64,000 bases of DNA, from positions 1,846,129-1,910,128 of the forward strand of contig NZ_JBHTJW010000002.1 of assembly GCF_042676145.1 (NCBI RefSeq), read 5' to 3'. Both the position numbers and the translations under genes were made by a program. Under the pieces are notes generated by a model that was not told the DNA's origin, ran no database searches, and saw only the letters and a list, made by a program, of their open reading frames with translations. The DNA is from Methylophilus glucosoxydans (GTDB taxonomy: Bacteria > Pseudomonadota > Gammaproteobacteria > Burkholderiales > Methylophilaceae). Shown piece by piece: positions 53,167 to 62,051 of this stretch (position 1 is the first letter of the stretch; each line of letters opens with the position of its first letter).

Positions 53167-53820
53167 ATGACCTCTGATTTGAAAAAAAATGTTGTCCCTA
53201 TTACTGAAACAGAATCCAAACCTTTGGGTAAACACTTGGGGAATGTCATCAAAGAGGTCAGAAAACAACATGGCCTGACGATTGCTGATGTCGCTGAGAG
53301 AGCGAATATTAGTGTTGGAATGTTCAGTAAAATTGAGAATGGTCATGTATCGACCAGTCTTGAAACATTGGAACAAGTAGCCAACGCGCTTGGCGTAACG
53401 CTTTCAAGGCTGTTCCGCGACTACAACGCTCCCTCAGGAAATGCACAATTCGTTAAAAAAGGGCATGGTATGGAAGTGGTACGCCGCGGCACAAAGCTCG
53501 GCCACACATATCATTTATTAGCCTATGACCAAGGGCCTCAAAAGACTTTTGAGCCATTCTTGATCACGCTGGAAGATCAGGCGGAAGAATTCCCCCCTTT
53601 TGAACATGGAGGGACTGAATTCATTCATATGCTAGAGGGGGTATTAGAGTACAAGGTAGGCTTGGAGACTTTCTTACTTGAGCCAGGCGACTCACTGACC
53701 TTTAGAGGAGACCAGCCGCATCAGCCAGCCAAGCTCATAGAGGTCCCAATCCGTTTCCTGGCTATTATTCATCACGACCCCGTTGATCATTCAGGAGGCA
53801 GTGAGTGGACGCAGTCATAA
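53167..53820 (+). CDS. XRE-family regulator with C-terminal cupin domain
   Basis: The 217-residue product has an XRE helix-turn-helix (about residues 20-78: VIKEVRKQHGLTIADVAERA, ISVGMFSKIENGHVSTSLET) and a C-terminal cupin_2 sensor domain (about 125-205: EFPPFEHGGTEFIHMLEGVL, LLEPGDSLTFRGDQPHQPAK). Members of this class bind small ligands and control nearby amine, amino-acid or sulfur metabolism. It is divergent from the methylamine operon and is the natural candidate to bind the two palindromes there. It overlaps the GNAT gene by 16 bp. Confidence 0.92.
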   Translation: MTSDLKKNVVPITETESKPLGKHLGNVIKEVRKQHGLTIADVAERANISVGMFSKIENGHVSTSLETLEQVANALGVTLSRLFRDYNAPSGNAQFVKKGHGMEVVRRGTKLGHTYHLLAYDQGPQKTFEPFLITLEDQAEEFPPFEHGGTEFIHMLEGVLEYKVGLETFLLEPGDSLTFRGDQPHQPAKLIEVPIRFLAIIHHDPVDHSGGSEWTQS

Positions 53821-54263
53821 GTATTCGAGATGCTCAAGAGAAAGATGCCGCTCAACTAGCCGACCTTCTACATGCGCTATTTAGTATAGAAGCCGATTTC
53901 AAACCAGACATGGAGAAACAAAAAGCCGGTTTAAGTATGCTGATATCACAACCAGAACATGGGGTAATCAAAGCTGCATTTACAGAAGACGGGAAACTGA
54001 TTGGGATGGTTAGCGCGCAACTAGTCATCTCTACTGCACAAGGAGCACGCTCTGCTTGGGTAGAAGACATGGTCGTTCATGCAGAATTTAGACAGCAAGG
54101 AATTGGTAGAAAACTACTGCAGTCGGCATTGGATTGGGCAAAAGAAAAAGGAGCGACTCGTGCCCAGCTATTGGTCGATATTGAAAATGAACCTGCGATA
54201 GGGTATTACCGGCACCTGGGTTGGGAAAGCACTCAGTTAAATGCGAGAAGATTATTTTTATAA
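53805..54263 (+). CDS. GNAT-family N-acetyltransferase
   Basis: The 152-residue product has the GNAT acetyl-CoA motif HAEFRQQGIGRKLLQSALDW (about residues 87-106) after WVEDMVV, and a C-terminal YYRHLGWEST. The GTG start at 53805 lies inside the regulator gene and has AGGAGG at 6 nt, a strong case for translational coupling. The acceptor is unknown; the context suggests an amine or amino acid linked to methylamine metabolism, which is inference. Confidence 0.9.
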   Translation: MDAVISIRDAQEKDAAQLADLLHALFSIEADFKPDMEKQKAGLSMLISQPEHGVIKAAFTEDGKLIGMVSAQLVISTAQGARSAWVEDMVVHAEFRQQGIGRKLLQSALDWAKEKGATRAQLLVDIENEPAIGYYRHLGWESTQLNARRLFL

Positions 54264-54577
54264 TTGTTATATATTTTTAACTAGTCATCTCTCACCGGCC
54301 AAGTTGAGAAAGCATGCTCACTCACAAAACTACTGTTTTCTCAGTCCCTATTTTGTCACTTGGTAGAAATGAAAACGGAGCTTGCCCAACCTAAATGGAG
54401 ATCTGGACTTCAACCGCGCTGTTAGACAACTGAATAGATGACTTCCACATTATTTTCTATACAGAATGCTATAAATATAGAATTATATTCATGGTCAATC
54501 GGAGTTGAAATTGAAATCATCCAAAATGAATTTAACAAGCCGTACACTCCTAACTCTAACTAAATATAACACTCAAT
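54264..54577. other. AT-rich intergenic boundary of the tRNA-Leu island
   Basis: 314 bp with no open frame worth calling. Base composition changes here from about half GC to clearly AT-rich. A TATAAATATAG segment near 54470-54480 is a possible -10 for the next gene. An attC-like pair of heptamers (54384-54427) is discussed under rejected items. Confidence 0.45.
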
Positions 54578-55402
54578 ATGATATTCGGGCCTAGTACGTA
54601 TGGAGGTTACATCGAAAAACTTTCACGAAAGGTTGAAGCGCGACTTTCAGATATTGAGGCAATTTTCAACTTCGACTTTGGTTCAGAATTTGAAGTTGCG
54701 GTTTGTGTACTACTAGAAGACATATTGCCAGCAAAATTTGGTATTTGCCGTGGCTTTGCAGTTACTGAAGATGGTCAGACAGCGGGTGACGATCTAATAA
54801 TTTATGATAAATTATCCTGCCCACTTTTAAGAGGAAATATCAGCCGTCAATACTCAATAAAAGAGCAAATACCAGTTGAAGCTATATACGCATACATCGA
54901 GTGCAAGCACTCCATATCAGACTTGATAACTCTTGAGAGAGCAATCATGCAAACAAGAAATGTTAAATCTTTGCTTTTAAGTCGTGCAGCAAAAATTAAC
55001 CACGAATATGAAAAAGATGGGCCAACATATAATGGGAAAATTCGGGACTGGCCTCGCACATATCCCCCTTTAAAGAATCAACCATTCTGTGCAATTTTTG
55101 CTAGAAATTTCAATTCCAATATAGCACTCCCAACTGATTACCAACCATATAATCCAGACCTATTGGTGCTAGGATCAAATCATATAGCCACTCACAAGGC
55201 TTGGCTTGGAGCTGATGGTATTAAAGGTTCGCTTTTTTCTGACGAGGAATGGAAAACAGCGCTTTTTTTAGAGTCTGCTAAATCAAATGCTTTTGGATTA
55301 GGTATCGTAAGCCTCTTACAAGCGCTTAACTGGATCGAATTATTACCCATTGACTGGGCAGACACATTAAATCGGACATTTTTTAAAAATTTATTCGAAT
55401 AG
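54578..55402 (+). CDS. DUF6602-like protein, putative PD-(D/E)xK nuclease fold
   Basis: The 274-residue product resembles DUF6602 proteins: SEFEVAVCVLLEDILPAKFG, then RGFAVTEDGQTAGDDLIIYD and AIYAYIECKHSISDLITLER. The pattern Asp71/Asp72 in a hydrophobic strand followed by E108-x-K110 in the next strand fits the core of PD-(D/E)xK nucleases, so a nuclease is plausible but unproven. Codon use is AT-rich, unlike the neighbours. It sits in the island next to tRNA-Leu, upstream of the STAS/ATPase gene by 166 bp. Confidence 0.65.
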   Translation: MIFGPSTYGGYIEKLSRKVEARLSDIEAIFNFDFGSEFEVAVCVLLEDILPAKFGICRGFAVTEDGQTAGDDLIIYDKLSCPLLRGNISRQYSIKEQIPVEAIYAYIECKHSISDLITLERAIMQTRNVKSLLLSRAAKINHEYEKDGPTYNGKIRDWPRTYPPLKNQPFCAIFARNFNSNIALPTDYQPYNPDLLVLGSNHIATHKAWLGADGIKGSLFSDEEWKTALFLESAKSNAFGLGIVSLLQALNWIELLPIDWADTLNRTFFKNLFE

Positions 55403-55568
55403 TGTTCAAAAACTTACGTAAATCTATCACTAGTTGTTTAGGATTTTCTCACATTTGACTCCTCAATAAAGAGCATATGTGGATCACTAACGAATTGAAT
55501 ACTGCGCTATTATTCATTTATCAGTAACTTGTTTATTAGATCCCACTTAACAGAACTTCATAAATATT

Positions 55569-56888
55569 ATGAGCAGCAACTTTAGAAGGCAGCTTAACCA
55601 AATCCGAGATTTGCATTTCAAACGCAAGGATTTGGAAATTCAGCTACCCACAACTTTTTCGTTTAAAGATCATGGAGTATACGATTTTAACAATGTATTG
55701 AATTTCTTTGACTGGTCAATAGAAAATACAAATGTAAAAATTGACTTAACGACTTGTACTCAAGCGAACTATCAAGCCTTATCACTCCTTGTAGCATACG
55801 CATGGTTCTTAAGAAGCAAAGGTTGCTACGTTACAGTAGAAGACGGAGGCGGTGTATCGGATGCCGGTAAGATGTGGCGGCTTATGGGAGCTAGAGGGTT
55901 CTCTGGTGTTGCGACTCACCCAAAAAGTCAATTCACTGGTGATAAATACAAGCCTTTAATTGCAATTAGAAATTATGATGATTTCAAATTTGCAGTGGAA
56001 AGTGCAGACGGATATACCAAAGGGTTCAACATCGAATATACAAACACTTTAAGGTACGTATTAAGTGAACTCCTGTATAACACTCTAGAACATGGTCCGA
56101 GTTTCTTCGCAAATATCGAACCCCTTCTCAGAATACCCTCTTTAGTGCAATTTGCTTGGTACAAAAATACCAATGAAATCCAATTCATTATCGCAGATAC
56201 TGGAATCGGAATTAAGGAACATATTGAGCAAGCTTATCCAGGGCAAGAGTCTGATGAAGAAGCAATCAAATTAGCGATTAAACCTCAAGTTTCTGGCACT
56301 TTTGGGAAAAAAGATCCTTATATAGAAAAAAATAATGCAGGTGTTGGCCTTTTCATTTCGTCCAACATTATCAGGCGTCTGAATGCAGACATGTATATAG
56401 TGTCAGGCAATGGCCTTTTGCACATATCTCCAAGAGATATTACTGGCAAAACGCTAAACAATGATTGGCAAGGTACATTTGTACTTGTCACACTGAAACT
56501 AGAAAGAAACACTAGTTTTACACTTCACAACATGATGCAAGAGTTTCGAGAGAAAGCTTTATCAGAACAAAAAGCTGGGGACTTGTTTGAGGATGAGAAC
56601 AGATTTTATCTATTAATTACAAACTTCTTTGGCTCATTTGCTGAAGACAAAGATGCTGCGATAAGGTTTAGAGATAATCGATTAATCCCTGAAGTCGTGA
56701 GGGGTGGAAAAAAACTGCTTGTTGATTTCGATGGCGTCTCAAGCGCACCACATAGTTTTTTGAGTGCTTTGCTTGCAACCCCTATCAAAAATCTGGGACT
56801 GAAAGCTTATAAAATGATCAAAATTATTAACGCTAGCCCCGAGATAAGAGAAACGATTGATTTCATTATGGATGAGAACACTTCATAG
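55569..56888 (+). CDS. STAS - HATPase (GHKL) - STAS-like (DUF4325) protein
   Basis: The 439-residue product has an N-terminal STAS-like region (about 16-90: VKIDLTTCTQANYQALSLLV), a GHKL ATPase domain with N-box LSELLYNTLEHG (about 165-176), G1 box IADTGIGIKEH (about 207-217) and G2 NNAGVGLFIS (about 255-264), and a C-terminal DUF4325-like STAS fold (about 338-437: KKLLVDFDGVSSAPHSFLSA). No histidine phospho-acceptor domain is seen, so it is not a classical kinase; it is more like an anti-sigma/anti-anti-sigma module fused in one chain. The role is unknown. AT-rich, in the tRNA-Leu island. Confidence 0.72.
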   Translation: MSSNFRRQLNQIRDLHFKRKDLEIQLPTTFSFKDHGVYDFNNVLNFFDWSIENTNVKIDLTTCTQANYQALSLLVAYAWFLRSKGCYVTVEDGGGVSDAGKMWRLMGARGFSGVATHPKSQFTGDKYKPLIAIRNYDDFKFAVESADGYTKGFNIEYTNTLRYVLSELLYNTLEHGPSFFANIEPLLRIPSLVQFAWYKNTNEIQFIIADTGIGIKEHIEQAYPGQESDEEAIKLAIKPQVSGTFGKKDPYIEKNNAGVGLFISSNIIRRLNADMYIVSGNGLLHISPRDITGKTLNNDWQGTFVLVTLKLERNTSFTLHNMMQEFREKALSEQKAGDLFEDENRFYLLITNFFGSFAEDKDAAIRFRDNRLIPEVVRGGKKLLVDFDGVSSAPHSFLSALLATPIKNLGLKAYKMIKIINASPEIRETIDFIMDENTS

Positions 56889-56953
56889 AGTCTGAAACTC
56901 TGAATAAAATTTATAACTTAAGTATTCCCAGCTTCATAGTTTGATTGAATCAG

Positions 56954-57190
56954 CTACTCAACATCCAAATTAACTAGATTGCTTGCAATATCAAAATTGA
57001 AGGTTCCCCGTGCTCTTCCATTAAGAGTGTAACGAAAACGCCAACCTTTACTGGTATTAGGCTCAACCAAGAGCGATAACCCATCACCATCATTTAAAGA
57101 ATAAGGTTTTTTATCCGGCTTAGCTCTCCAAATCGTTAAATCACTTAACGCTGCTTTTACTCTGAGGCGTTTGGATTGGATAGTTGACAT
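56954..57190 (-). pseudogene. Truncated tyrosine recombinase (P4-type integrase), DUF4102 N-terminus only
   Basis: About 78 residues remain: ALSDLTIWRAKPDKKPYSLN, then GDGLSLLVEPNTSKGWRFRY and LNGRARGTF match the arm-binding DUF4102 domain of integrases that target tRNA genes. After GTF the sequence leaves the family and stops, so the core-binding and catalytic parts are gone. The N-terminus points toward tRNA-Leu 150 bp away, the usual arrangement at attL. This marks a decayed integrative element. Confidence 0.82.
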
Positions 57191-57342
57191 ATGTATAGAG
57201 CCTTTACGAAGTTGAAAGTTATACGTAAAACTATACATACCGAGTTGAGATTAAAATGACTGCTTATGAGGTCAAAATATATCGCAACTTAATACTAAGC
57301 CTTTGATAAAGAGGACTATTTATATTTCACAATACTGCAAAT

Positions 57343-57429
57343 TGGTGCCCGGAGCCGGAATCGAACCGGCACAGCCGTTAAGCCGAGGGATTTTAAGTCC
57401 CTTGTGTCTACCAGTTTCACCATCCGGGC
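57343..57429 (-). tRNA. tRNA-Leu (UAA)
   Basis: The acceptor stem GCCCGGA (5', 57429-57423) pairs with TCCGGGC; loop CTTAAAA gives anticodon UAA; a long variable arm and the GGTTCGATTCC T-arm are present; CCA is encoded at 57345-57343. The integrase relic beside it suggests that its 3' end served as attachment site, as is common for leuZ-type tRNA genes. Confidence 0.95.
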
Positions 57430-57507
57430 GGTAGGTCTAGCAAGCTTTGTATTCTACCACTGTGATCTATTTTGCATAGCGGTGAGAATGTGTGCTTGAG
57501 AAAGATT

Positions 57508-57583
57508 TGGAGCGGGAAACGAGTCTCGAACTCGCGACCTCAACCTTGGCAAGGTTGCGCTCTACCAACTGAGCTATTCCCGC
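57508..57583 (-). tRNA. tRNA-Gly (GCC), copy 2
   Basis: Acceptor GCGGGAA / TTCCCGC, D-arm AGCTCAGTTGGTAGAGC, anticodon loop with TTGCCAA (GCC), T-arm GAGTTCGAGACTC, encoded CCA. The tRNA appears identical to the other tRNA-Gly at 57737-57812. Confidence 0.96.
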
Positions 57584-57601
57584 ATATTTACAACATGAGA
57601 C

Positions 57602-57675
57602 TGGAGGCGCGAGCCGGAGTCGAACCGGCCTAAACGGCTTTGCAGGCCGCGGCATAACCGCTTTGCTATCGCGCC
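57602..57675 (-). tRNA. tRNA-Cys (GCA)
   Basis: Acceptor GGCGCGA / TCGCGCC, anticodon loop with TTGCAAA (GCA), T-arm CCGGTTCGACTCCGG, encoded CCA. It lies between the two tRNA-Gly genes. Confidence 0.95.
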
Positions 57676-57736
57676 AGAACCAACAACATAAAAACAACTT
57701 ATGTTAAAAAGGGAAAGCCGCGCTTTCCCCAGAATT

Positions 57737-57812
57737 TGGAGCGGGAAACGAGTCTCGAACTCGCGACCTCAACCTTGGCAAGGTTGCGCTCTACCAACTG
57801 AGCTATTCCCGC
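57737..57812 (-). tRNA. tRNA-Gly (GCC), copy 1
   Basis: The tRNA is the same as at 57508-57583, here closest to pgsA. The order pgsA, tRNA-Gly, tRNA-Cys, tRNA-Leu matches E. coli pgsA-glyW-cysT-leuZ; the additional tRNA-Gly looks like a local duplication. Confidence 0.96.
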
Positions 57813-57918
57813 GTATTTCCTTACGTCATGTGTCGTAAAGAAGCTGGCATTTTAATGATTTTGAGACCGGTGTCAAGGAAGATTTTGAAAATAATATGTC
57901 TTTTTTCGCCTTGCTTTT

Positions 57919-58500
57919 TTAGATGGTTTCGCGTATCGCTGGCCACGCCGCGCGCAGGTAGTAACCCATGGAGATCAGGGTCAGCAATGCGGCGATCACA
58001 ATGAGCCATTCACCCAGCCACTGGATGTTGATGCCAAACAGCGGATCAAACCAAAGTAGCAAGATGATGGCAACCATCTGCGCGGCCGTTTTGATTTTCC
58101 CAACCATGGCGACCGCAACATTGGCACTTTTGCCTATGCTGGCCATCCACTCGCGCAAGGCACTGATGGCAATTTCGCGGCCGATGATGATGAGCGCGAC
58201 CACCGCCCCGACCCGGTGCAACTCCACCAGCACAATCAAGGCGGCGGCCACCATCAGCTTGTCAGCCACGGGGTCAAGAAACGCGCCAAACTTGGACATT
58301 TGGTGATATTTGCGGGCCCAGTAGCCATCCAGCCAGTCGGTGAATGAGGCCAGAATAAACACACTTGCAGCGGTGAGGTTTACCCAGTGTGCTGGCAGCC
58401 CGTCGCTGGCGATGGCATTCGCGGGCAAAAAGAAGATACCAACAAACACCGGGATCATCGCGATGCGTAGCAGGGTGAGTATATTGGGGACATTCCACAT
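57919..58500 (-). CDS. pgsA: CDP-diacylglycerol--glycerol-3-phosphate 3-phosphatidyltransferase
   Basis: PgsA makes phosphatidylglycerophosphate, the first step to phosphatidylglycerol, in the inner membrane. The 193-residue product starts MWNVPNILTLLRIAMIPVFV and has the CDP-alcohol phosphotransferase motif DWLDGYWARKYHQMSKFGAF followed by LDPVADK (Asp residues spaced as the family requires), plus several membrane helices. It follows uvrC by 30 bp, a widely conserved pair. Confidence 0.96.
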   Translation of the reverse strand: MWNVPNILTLLRIAMIPVFVGIFFLPANAIASDGLPAHWVNLTAASVFILASFTDWLDGYWARKYHQMSKFGAFLDPVADKLMVAAALIVLVELHRVGAVVALIIIGREIAISALREWMASIGKSANVAVAMVGKIKTAAQMVAIILLLWFDPLFGINIQWLGEWLIVIAALLTLISMGYYLRAAWPAIRETI

Positions 58501-58530
58501 GGTTATTTTGCTCAGGGCTGTTGCAATGGC

Positions 58531-60330
58531 TTAATGCAATCGTTCGTATATGGTTTGCGCCAGTGCCAGGCTAATGCCTTCGACTTGTGCAATCTCGTCT
58601 ATGCTAGCACTTTTTATCGCATCCAGGCCACCAAATCGCGTCAACAAGGCTTTGCGGCGCTTGGCCCCTACCCCTTCAATCTCCTCCAGGCTAGAGGTAA
58701 TGCGCGCTTTGGCGCGCTTGGCCCGGTGGCCGGTAATGGCAAACCGATGCGCTTCGTCGCGGATTTGTTGTAGCAGGTGCAGGCCGGGATTATCCACGGG
58801 TAAATTCAGCATTTCGCCAGTGTCGGAGAAAATCATGGTTTCGAGGCCCGGTTTGCGCTCTTCACCCTTGGCAATACCAATCAGCAAAATATCGTCTAGA
58901 CCGACCTCTTGCATGACCTCCATCGCCACGCCCAACTGGCCCTTGCCACCATCAATAAAAATCAGGTCAGGGCGTTTTCCCTCGCCCGCAGCGACTTTTT
59001 TATAGCGCCGGGTCAGCACATCCCGCATCGCCGCATAATCATCGCCTGGCGTGATACCAGTGACGTTATAGCGGCGGTATTCACTGTTTTGCATATCACC
59101 ACGGTCAAACACCACGCAACTGCCTACTGTGGCTTCACCCATGGTATGGCTGATATCAAAGCATTCAATGCGCTCGGTGTTCTCGGCAAGGCTAAGCGCC
59201 TCACGCAAAGAGAGCAAACGCGCCTGCTGATTGGCCGAAGTCGCCTGCCGCTGTTGCAACGCCAGTTCTGCATTGGTCTGCGCCATCTTGAGCCAGACCT
59301 TTTTATCGCCAATCGCATTGGTCAGCACGCGGATTTTGCGTTCAGCCTGCTCGCTGAGCATGGTTTCAAATTCAGTTTTGTCGATCTCCGCCCCGCACAC
59401 CAGCATAGGCGGCGTGTTTTGCGCCACATAATATTGGGTAATAAACGCCTCTACCGTTTCTACCAGCTCGGCATCTTGCGCGTTCTTGGGGAAAAAGCTC
59501 TTGTCGCCCAAATGGCGACCACCACGGATCATCACCAGGTTAATGCAGTGCTGGCCCTCAATCTCGGCGCAGGCAATCACATCCGCATCGCTCACGCTAA
59601 AGTCACTGACAAACTGCTTGGCCTGCACCTGGCGCAAGGCCTGAATGCGGTCACGCAATACCGCCGCCTGCTCGTATTCCATCGCCTCGGCTGCAGCATT
59701 CATCCCATCCGCCAAAGAATCCATCACCTCACTGGTTTTGCCCAGCAAAAACAGCGCTGCGTGACGAACATCACTCGCATAGTCTTCTTGGGAAATCAGG
59801 TTCACACACGGTGCAGTACACCGTGCAATCTGATACTGCAGACAAGGCCGTGACCGGTTAGCAAACACCGTGTTTTCACAGGTGCGCAGCTTAAACACCT
59901 TTTGCAGCAACTGTATGCTCTCACGCACCGCTGGCGAGCTGGGGAAAGGCCCAAAATACTGATGCCCCTTGCGCTGCGTGCCGCGGTGAAACGCCAGCCG
60001 CGGAAAAGCATCGCCCGTCAGGCTAATATAGGGATAAGACTTATCGTCGCGAAACAACACGTTATAACGCGGCATGATGCTCTTGATAAGGTTATTCTCA
60101 AGCAGCAACGCTTCAGCCTCAGAGCGCGTGACCGTGGTCTCGATATTGGTAATCTGCGACACCATCATTTTGGTACGCGGACTGGCGAGGTTTTTATTAA
60201 AGTAACTCGAAACCCGCTTTTTTAAATCTTTGGCTTTACCCACATAGATCACGGTATCTTCCGCATTGAGCATGCGGTAAACGCCTGGCAGGTTTGGAAG
60301 GTTTTTCAGGATGGGTTTGGGGTCAAACAT
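58531..60330 (-). CDS. uvrC: UvrABC system protein C
   Basis: UvrC makes both incisions in nucleotide excision repair. The 599-residue product has the N-terminal GIY-YIG domain (PGVYRMLNAEDTVIYVGKAK, residues 15-34), a UVR motif (about 200-235, EVMDSLADGMNAAAEAMEYE), the RNase H-like second nuclease domain with IECFDISHTMGEATVGSCVV and DLIFIDGGKGQL, and C-terminal helix-hairpin-helix repeats. Length agrees with the family. Confidence 0.97.
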   Translation of the reverse strand: MFDPKPILKNLPNLPGVYRMLNAEDTVIYVGKAKDLKKRVSSYFNKNLASPRTKMMVSQITNIETTVTRSEAEALLLENNLIKSIMPRYNVLFRDDKSYPYISLTGDAFPRLAFHRGTQRKGHQYFGPFPSSPAVRESIQLLQKVFKLRTCENTVFANRSRPCLQYQIARCTAPCVNLISQEDYASDVRHAALFLLGKTSEVMDSLADGMNAAAEAMEYEQAAVLRDRIQALRQVQAKQFVSDFSVSDADVIACAEIEGQHCINLVMIRGGRHLGDKSFFPKNAQDAELVETVEAFITQYYVAQNTPPMLVCGAEIDKTEFETMLSEQAERKIRVLTNAIGDKKVWLKMAQTNAELALQQRQATSANQQARLLSLREALSLAENTERIECFDISHTMGEATVGSCVVFDRGDMQNSEYRRYNVTGITPGDDYAAMRDVLTRRYKKVAAGEGKRPDLIFIDGGKGQLGVAMEVMQEVGLDDILLIGIAKGEERKPGLETMIFSDTGEMLNLPVDNPGLHLLQQIRDEAHRFAITGHRAKRAKARITSSLEEIEGVGAKRRKALLTRFGGLDAIKSASIDEIAQVEGISLALAQTIYERLH

Positions 60331-60412
60331 GGCGGCATTTTAGCACTTGATAGACATGTGGATGATAAGCAAATCATCCTGAAAATATCTGAGCAGATAA
60401 ATTTAAAACACT

Positions 60413-61537
60413 CTAATTCCTAAGTTGCGCCGCTTTTGAATACAACTCTTTTGCTTTTACTTTATCTTGCAGAACACCATCACCAACGTCATACATGACT
60501 GCAAGATTATGTAGCGCCATCGCAAAACCTTGGTCTGCCGATCTGCTAAACCATTCAAATGCTCTAGATTTATTTTGTGGAACGCCTACACCATTGTAGT
60601 ACATGACCCCTAAATTATATTGTGACTTAACCTCTCCTTGTCGAGCTGCTTTCAAGTACCACTCAGCGGCTTTTGCCTTATTTTGAGTCACGCCATCGCC
60701 CATATCGTAGAGCATGGCGACATTAAACTGCGCAATGGCATCCCCTTTTTCAGCTGAAACTTTAAGCCACGCTAAGGCGCTTTGCTTATCCTGCTCAACG
60801 CCATAGCCTTTGTAATACATCAAACCCAGATTGCGTGCTGACACTGCATTACCTTGTTCTGCTGCTCTAAAAAACAACTCGTGGGCTCGTTGTAAATCCT
60901 TAGAGGCACCCACGCCGTTGTAGTACATTGCACCGAGATTATTTTGAGCGTTAGCATCACCTTTTTCGGACGCTTGAGTAAGCAAATCAAATGCTTTTTC
61001 TGTGTTTTTTTCAACGCCCGTTCCAGTGCCATACATCCCGGCAAGATTATTGAGTGCTCTCGCATCCCCTTGCTCAGCTGCTTTCGAGAACCATTCAAAA
61101 GCCTTTTGTAGATTTTTTGGGACAAGGACACCTACATAGTACAACGACCCTAAGTTATTTTTGGCTAGGATCATCCCCTGCGCTGCAGCTTTGGTATACC
61201 ACTCTATGGCTTTGTCTATGTTTTTCTCACAACCCTCTCCGTTTTCGTACATCGCACCAAGGTCATTTTGTGCACTTGCATTCCCTTGCTCGGCCGCTTT
61301 TAAAAACCACTCAAAAGCTAAGGTTTTATTTTGCTCAACCAGCTTACCTGCGTAATACATCGCACCTAAGCGATATTGATCCTCTAAATTTCCATTCGCA
61401 GCTGATTTTTGAATGGCCTCCAGCTGACTATCAAGTATCTGACTATTAATCAAAGAGCTAAATTGACTTGTGTCAGCCCAAACAAAACTTCCCCATAAAC
61501 ATGGCAATATCAAAAAAATGGCAATTTTCTTATTCAT
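60413..61537 (-). CDS. Secreted Sel1-repeat (TPR-like) protein
   Basis: The 374-residue product has a signal peptide (MNKKIAIFLILPCLWGSFVWA, cleavage near residue 21) and about nine to ten Sel1-like repeats of 36 residues, each with an AEQGNASAQNDLGAMYENGE-like core and an AFEWFLKAA helix. Sel1 proteins act as scaffolds; no specific partner is seen. It lies between uvrC and the integron array and shows no attC site of its own, so it is probably chromosomal. Confidence 0.85.
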   Translation of the reverse strand: MNKKIAIFLILPCLWGSFVWADTSQFSSLINSQILDSQLEAIQKSAANGNLEDQYRLGAMYYAGKLVEQNKTLAFEWFLKAAEQGNASAQNDLGAMYENGEGCEKNIDKAIEWYTKAAAQGMILAKNNLGSLYYVGVLVPKNLQKAFEWFSKAAEQGDARALNNLAGMYGTGTGVEKNTEKAFDLLTQASEKGDANAQNNLGAMYYNGVGASKDLQRAHELFFRAAEQGNAVSARNLGLMYYKGYGVEQDKQSALAWLKVSAEKGDAIAQFNVAMLYDMGDGVTQNKAKAAEWYLKAARQGEVKSQYNLGVMYYNGVGVPQNKSRAFEWFSRSADQGFAMALHNLAVMYDVGDGVLQDKVKAKELYSKAAQLRN

Positions 61538-61567
61538 GGATTTTTACTCTGATACTAAATATCGCAG

Positions 61568-61927
61568 TTATTGCACTTTCTTAAACCAATCAGATGTACC
61601 TTTTTGGAATAGCCGATAAAGGATAAAAGCTTCAACTGGAATGAGAAAAATAGAAACAAAATACTCAAGCTTCATTTTTTCGTAACCGACCCCACCAAGC
61701 ATGATAAGAACTGATCCGATTGTAATAATTAAATATACATAGCGAGCAGCATTGCTTGCATTACTGATTTTGTAAGGCAATATACAAAGCAAGGAATAAA
61801 AAATGATCGTAGATGCAAATTCGCCGTCTGTAGCATGACCAGTCATTTTTTCATATAAGGCTAGCAGTGCGTCAATAGCAAGTGTTGCCCATATTGCGAT
61901 AACGGCTTGTCTAATACCAATTGGCAT
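61568..61927 (-). CDS. Integron cassette membrane protein of unknown function (innermost in the visible array)
   Basis: The 119-residue product has about four membrane helices (about residues 6-22, 39-52, 64-82, 88-106). No family is recognised beyond a general resemblance to small membrane proteins common in cassette arrays. Its ATG stands 9 bp after a GTTGGGA core site, the typical cassette start. No attC lies downstream, so it is either the last, decayed cassette or was fixed at the array end. Confidence 0.7.
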   Translation of the reverse strand: MPIGIRQAVIAIWATLAIDALLALYEKMTGHATDGEFASTIIFYSLLCILPYKISNASNAARYVYLIITIGSVLIMLGGVGYEKMKLEYFVSIFLIPVEAFILYRLFQKGTSDWFKKVQ

Positions 61928-61935
61928 ATTTTTAC

Positions 61936-62046
61936 TCCCAACGTGTGAAGTAGGTGGTTAGTGACATCGGTGGCTCAACCCTCGTTATTAATAAACATTT
62001 CATAAAAGCACCTTTTCGCCAGTCCCGCTTGACTGATTGGTTGGGC
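61936..62046 (-). repeat. attC: attC site 1
   Basis: Ends TCCCAAC (61936-61942) and GTTGGGC (62040-62046) form the R sites; 111 bp long, with an imperfect internal inverted repeat. The inner block GTTATTAATAAACATTTCAT is shared with attC 2, so these two belong to one attC family. Confidence 0.8.
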
Positions 62047-62051
62047 ATAAT

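Noticed and set aside
54384..54427. attC-like pair GCCCAAC...GTTAGAC (44 bp) upstream of the DUF6602-like gene
   Set aside because: The end heptamers match the core consensus but are poor complements of each other, the interior has no paired arms and no cassette-like start follows; likely chance in AT-rich DNA.
57467..57697. 76-residue minus-strand open frame
   Set aside because: It runs through tRNA-Gly and tRNA-Cys and has no protein-like composition.
60413..61537. Sel1-repeat gene as an integron cassette
   Set aside because: No attC-like core follows its stop or precedes its start; the signal peptide and length are those of an ordinary chromosomal gene.
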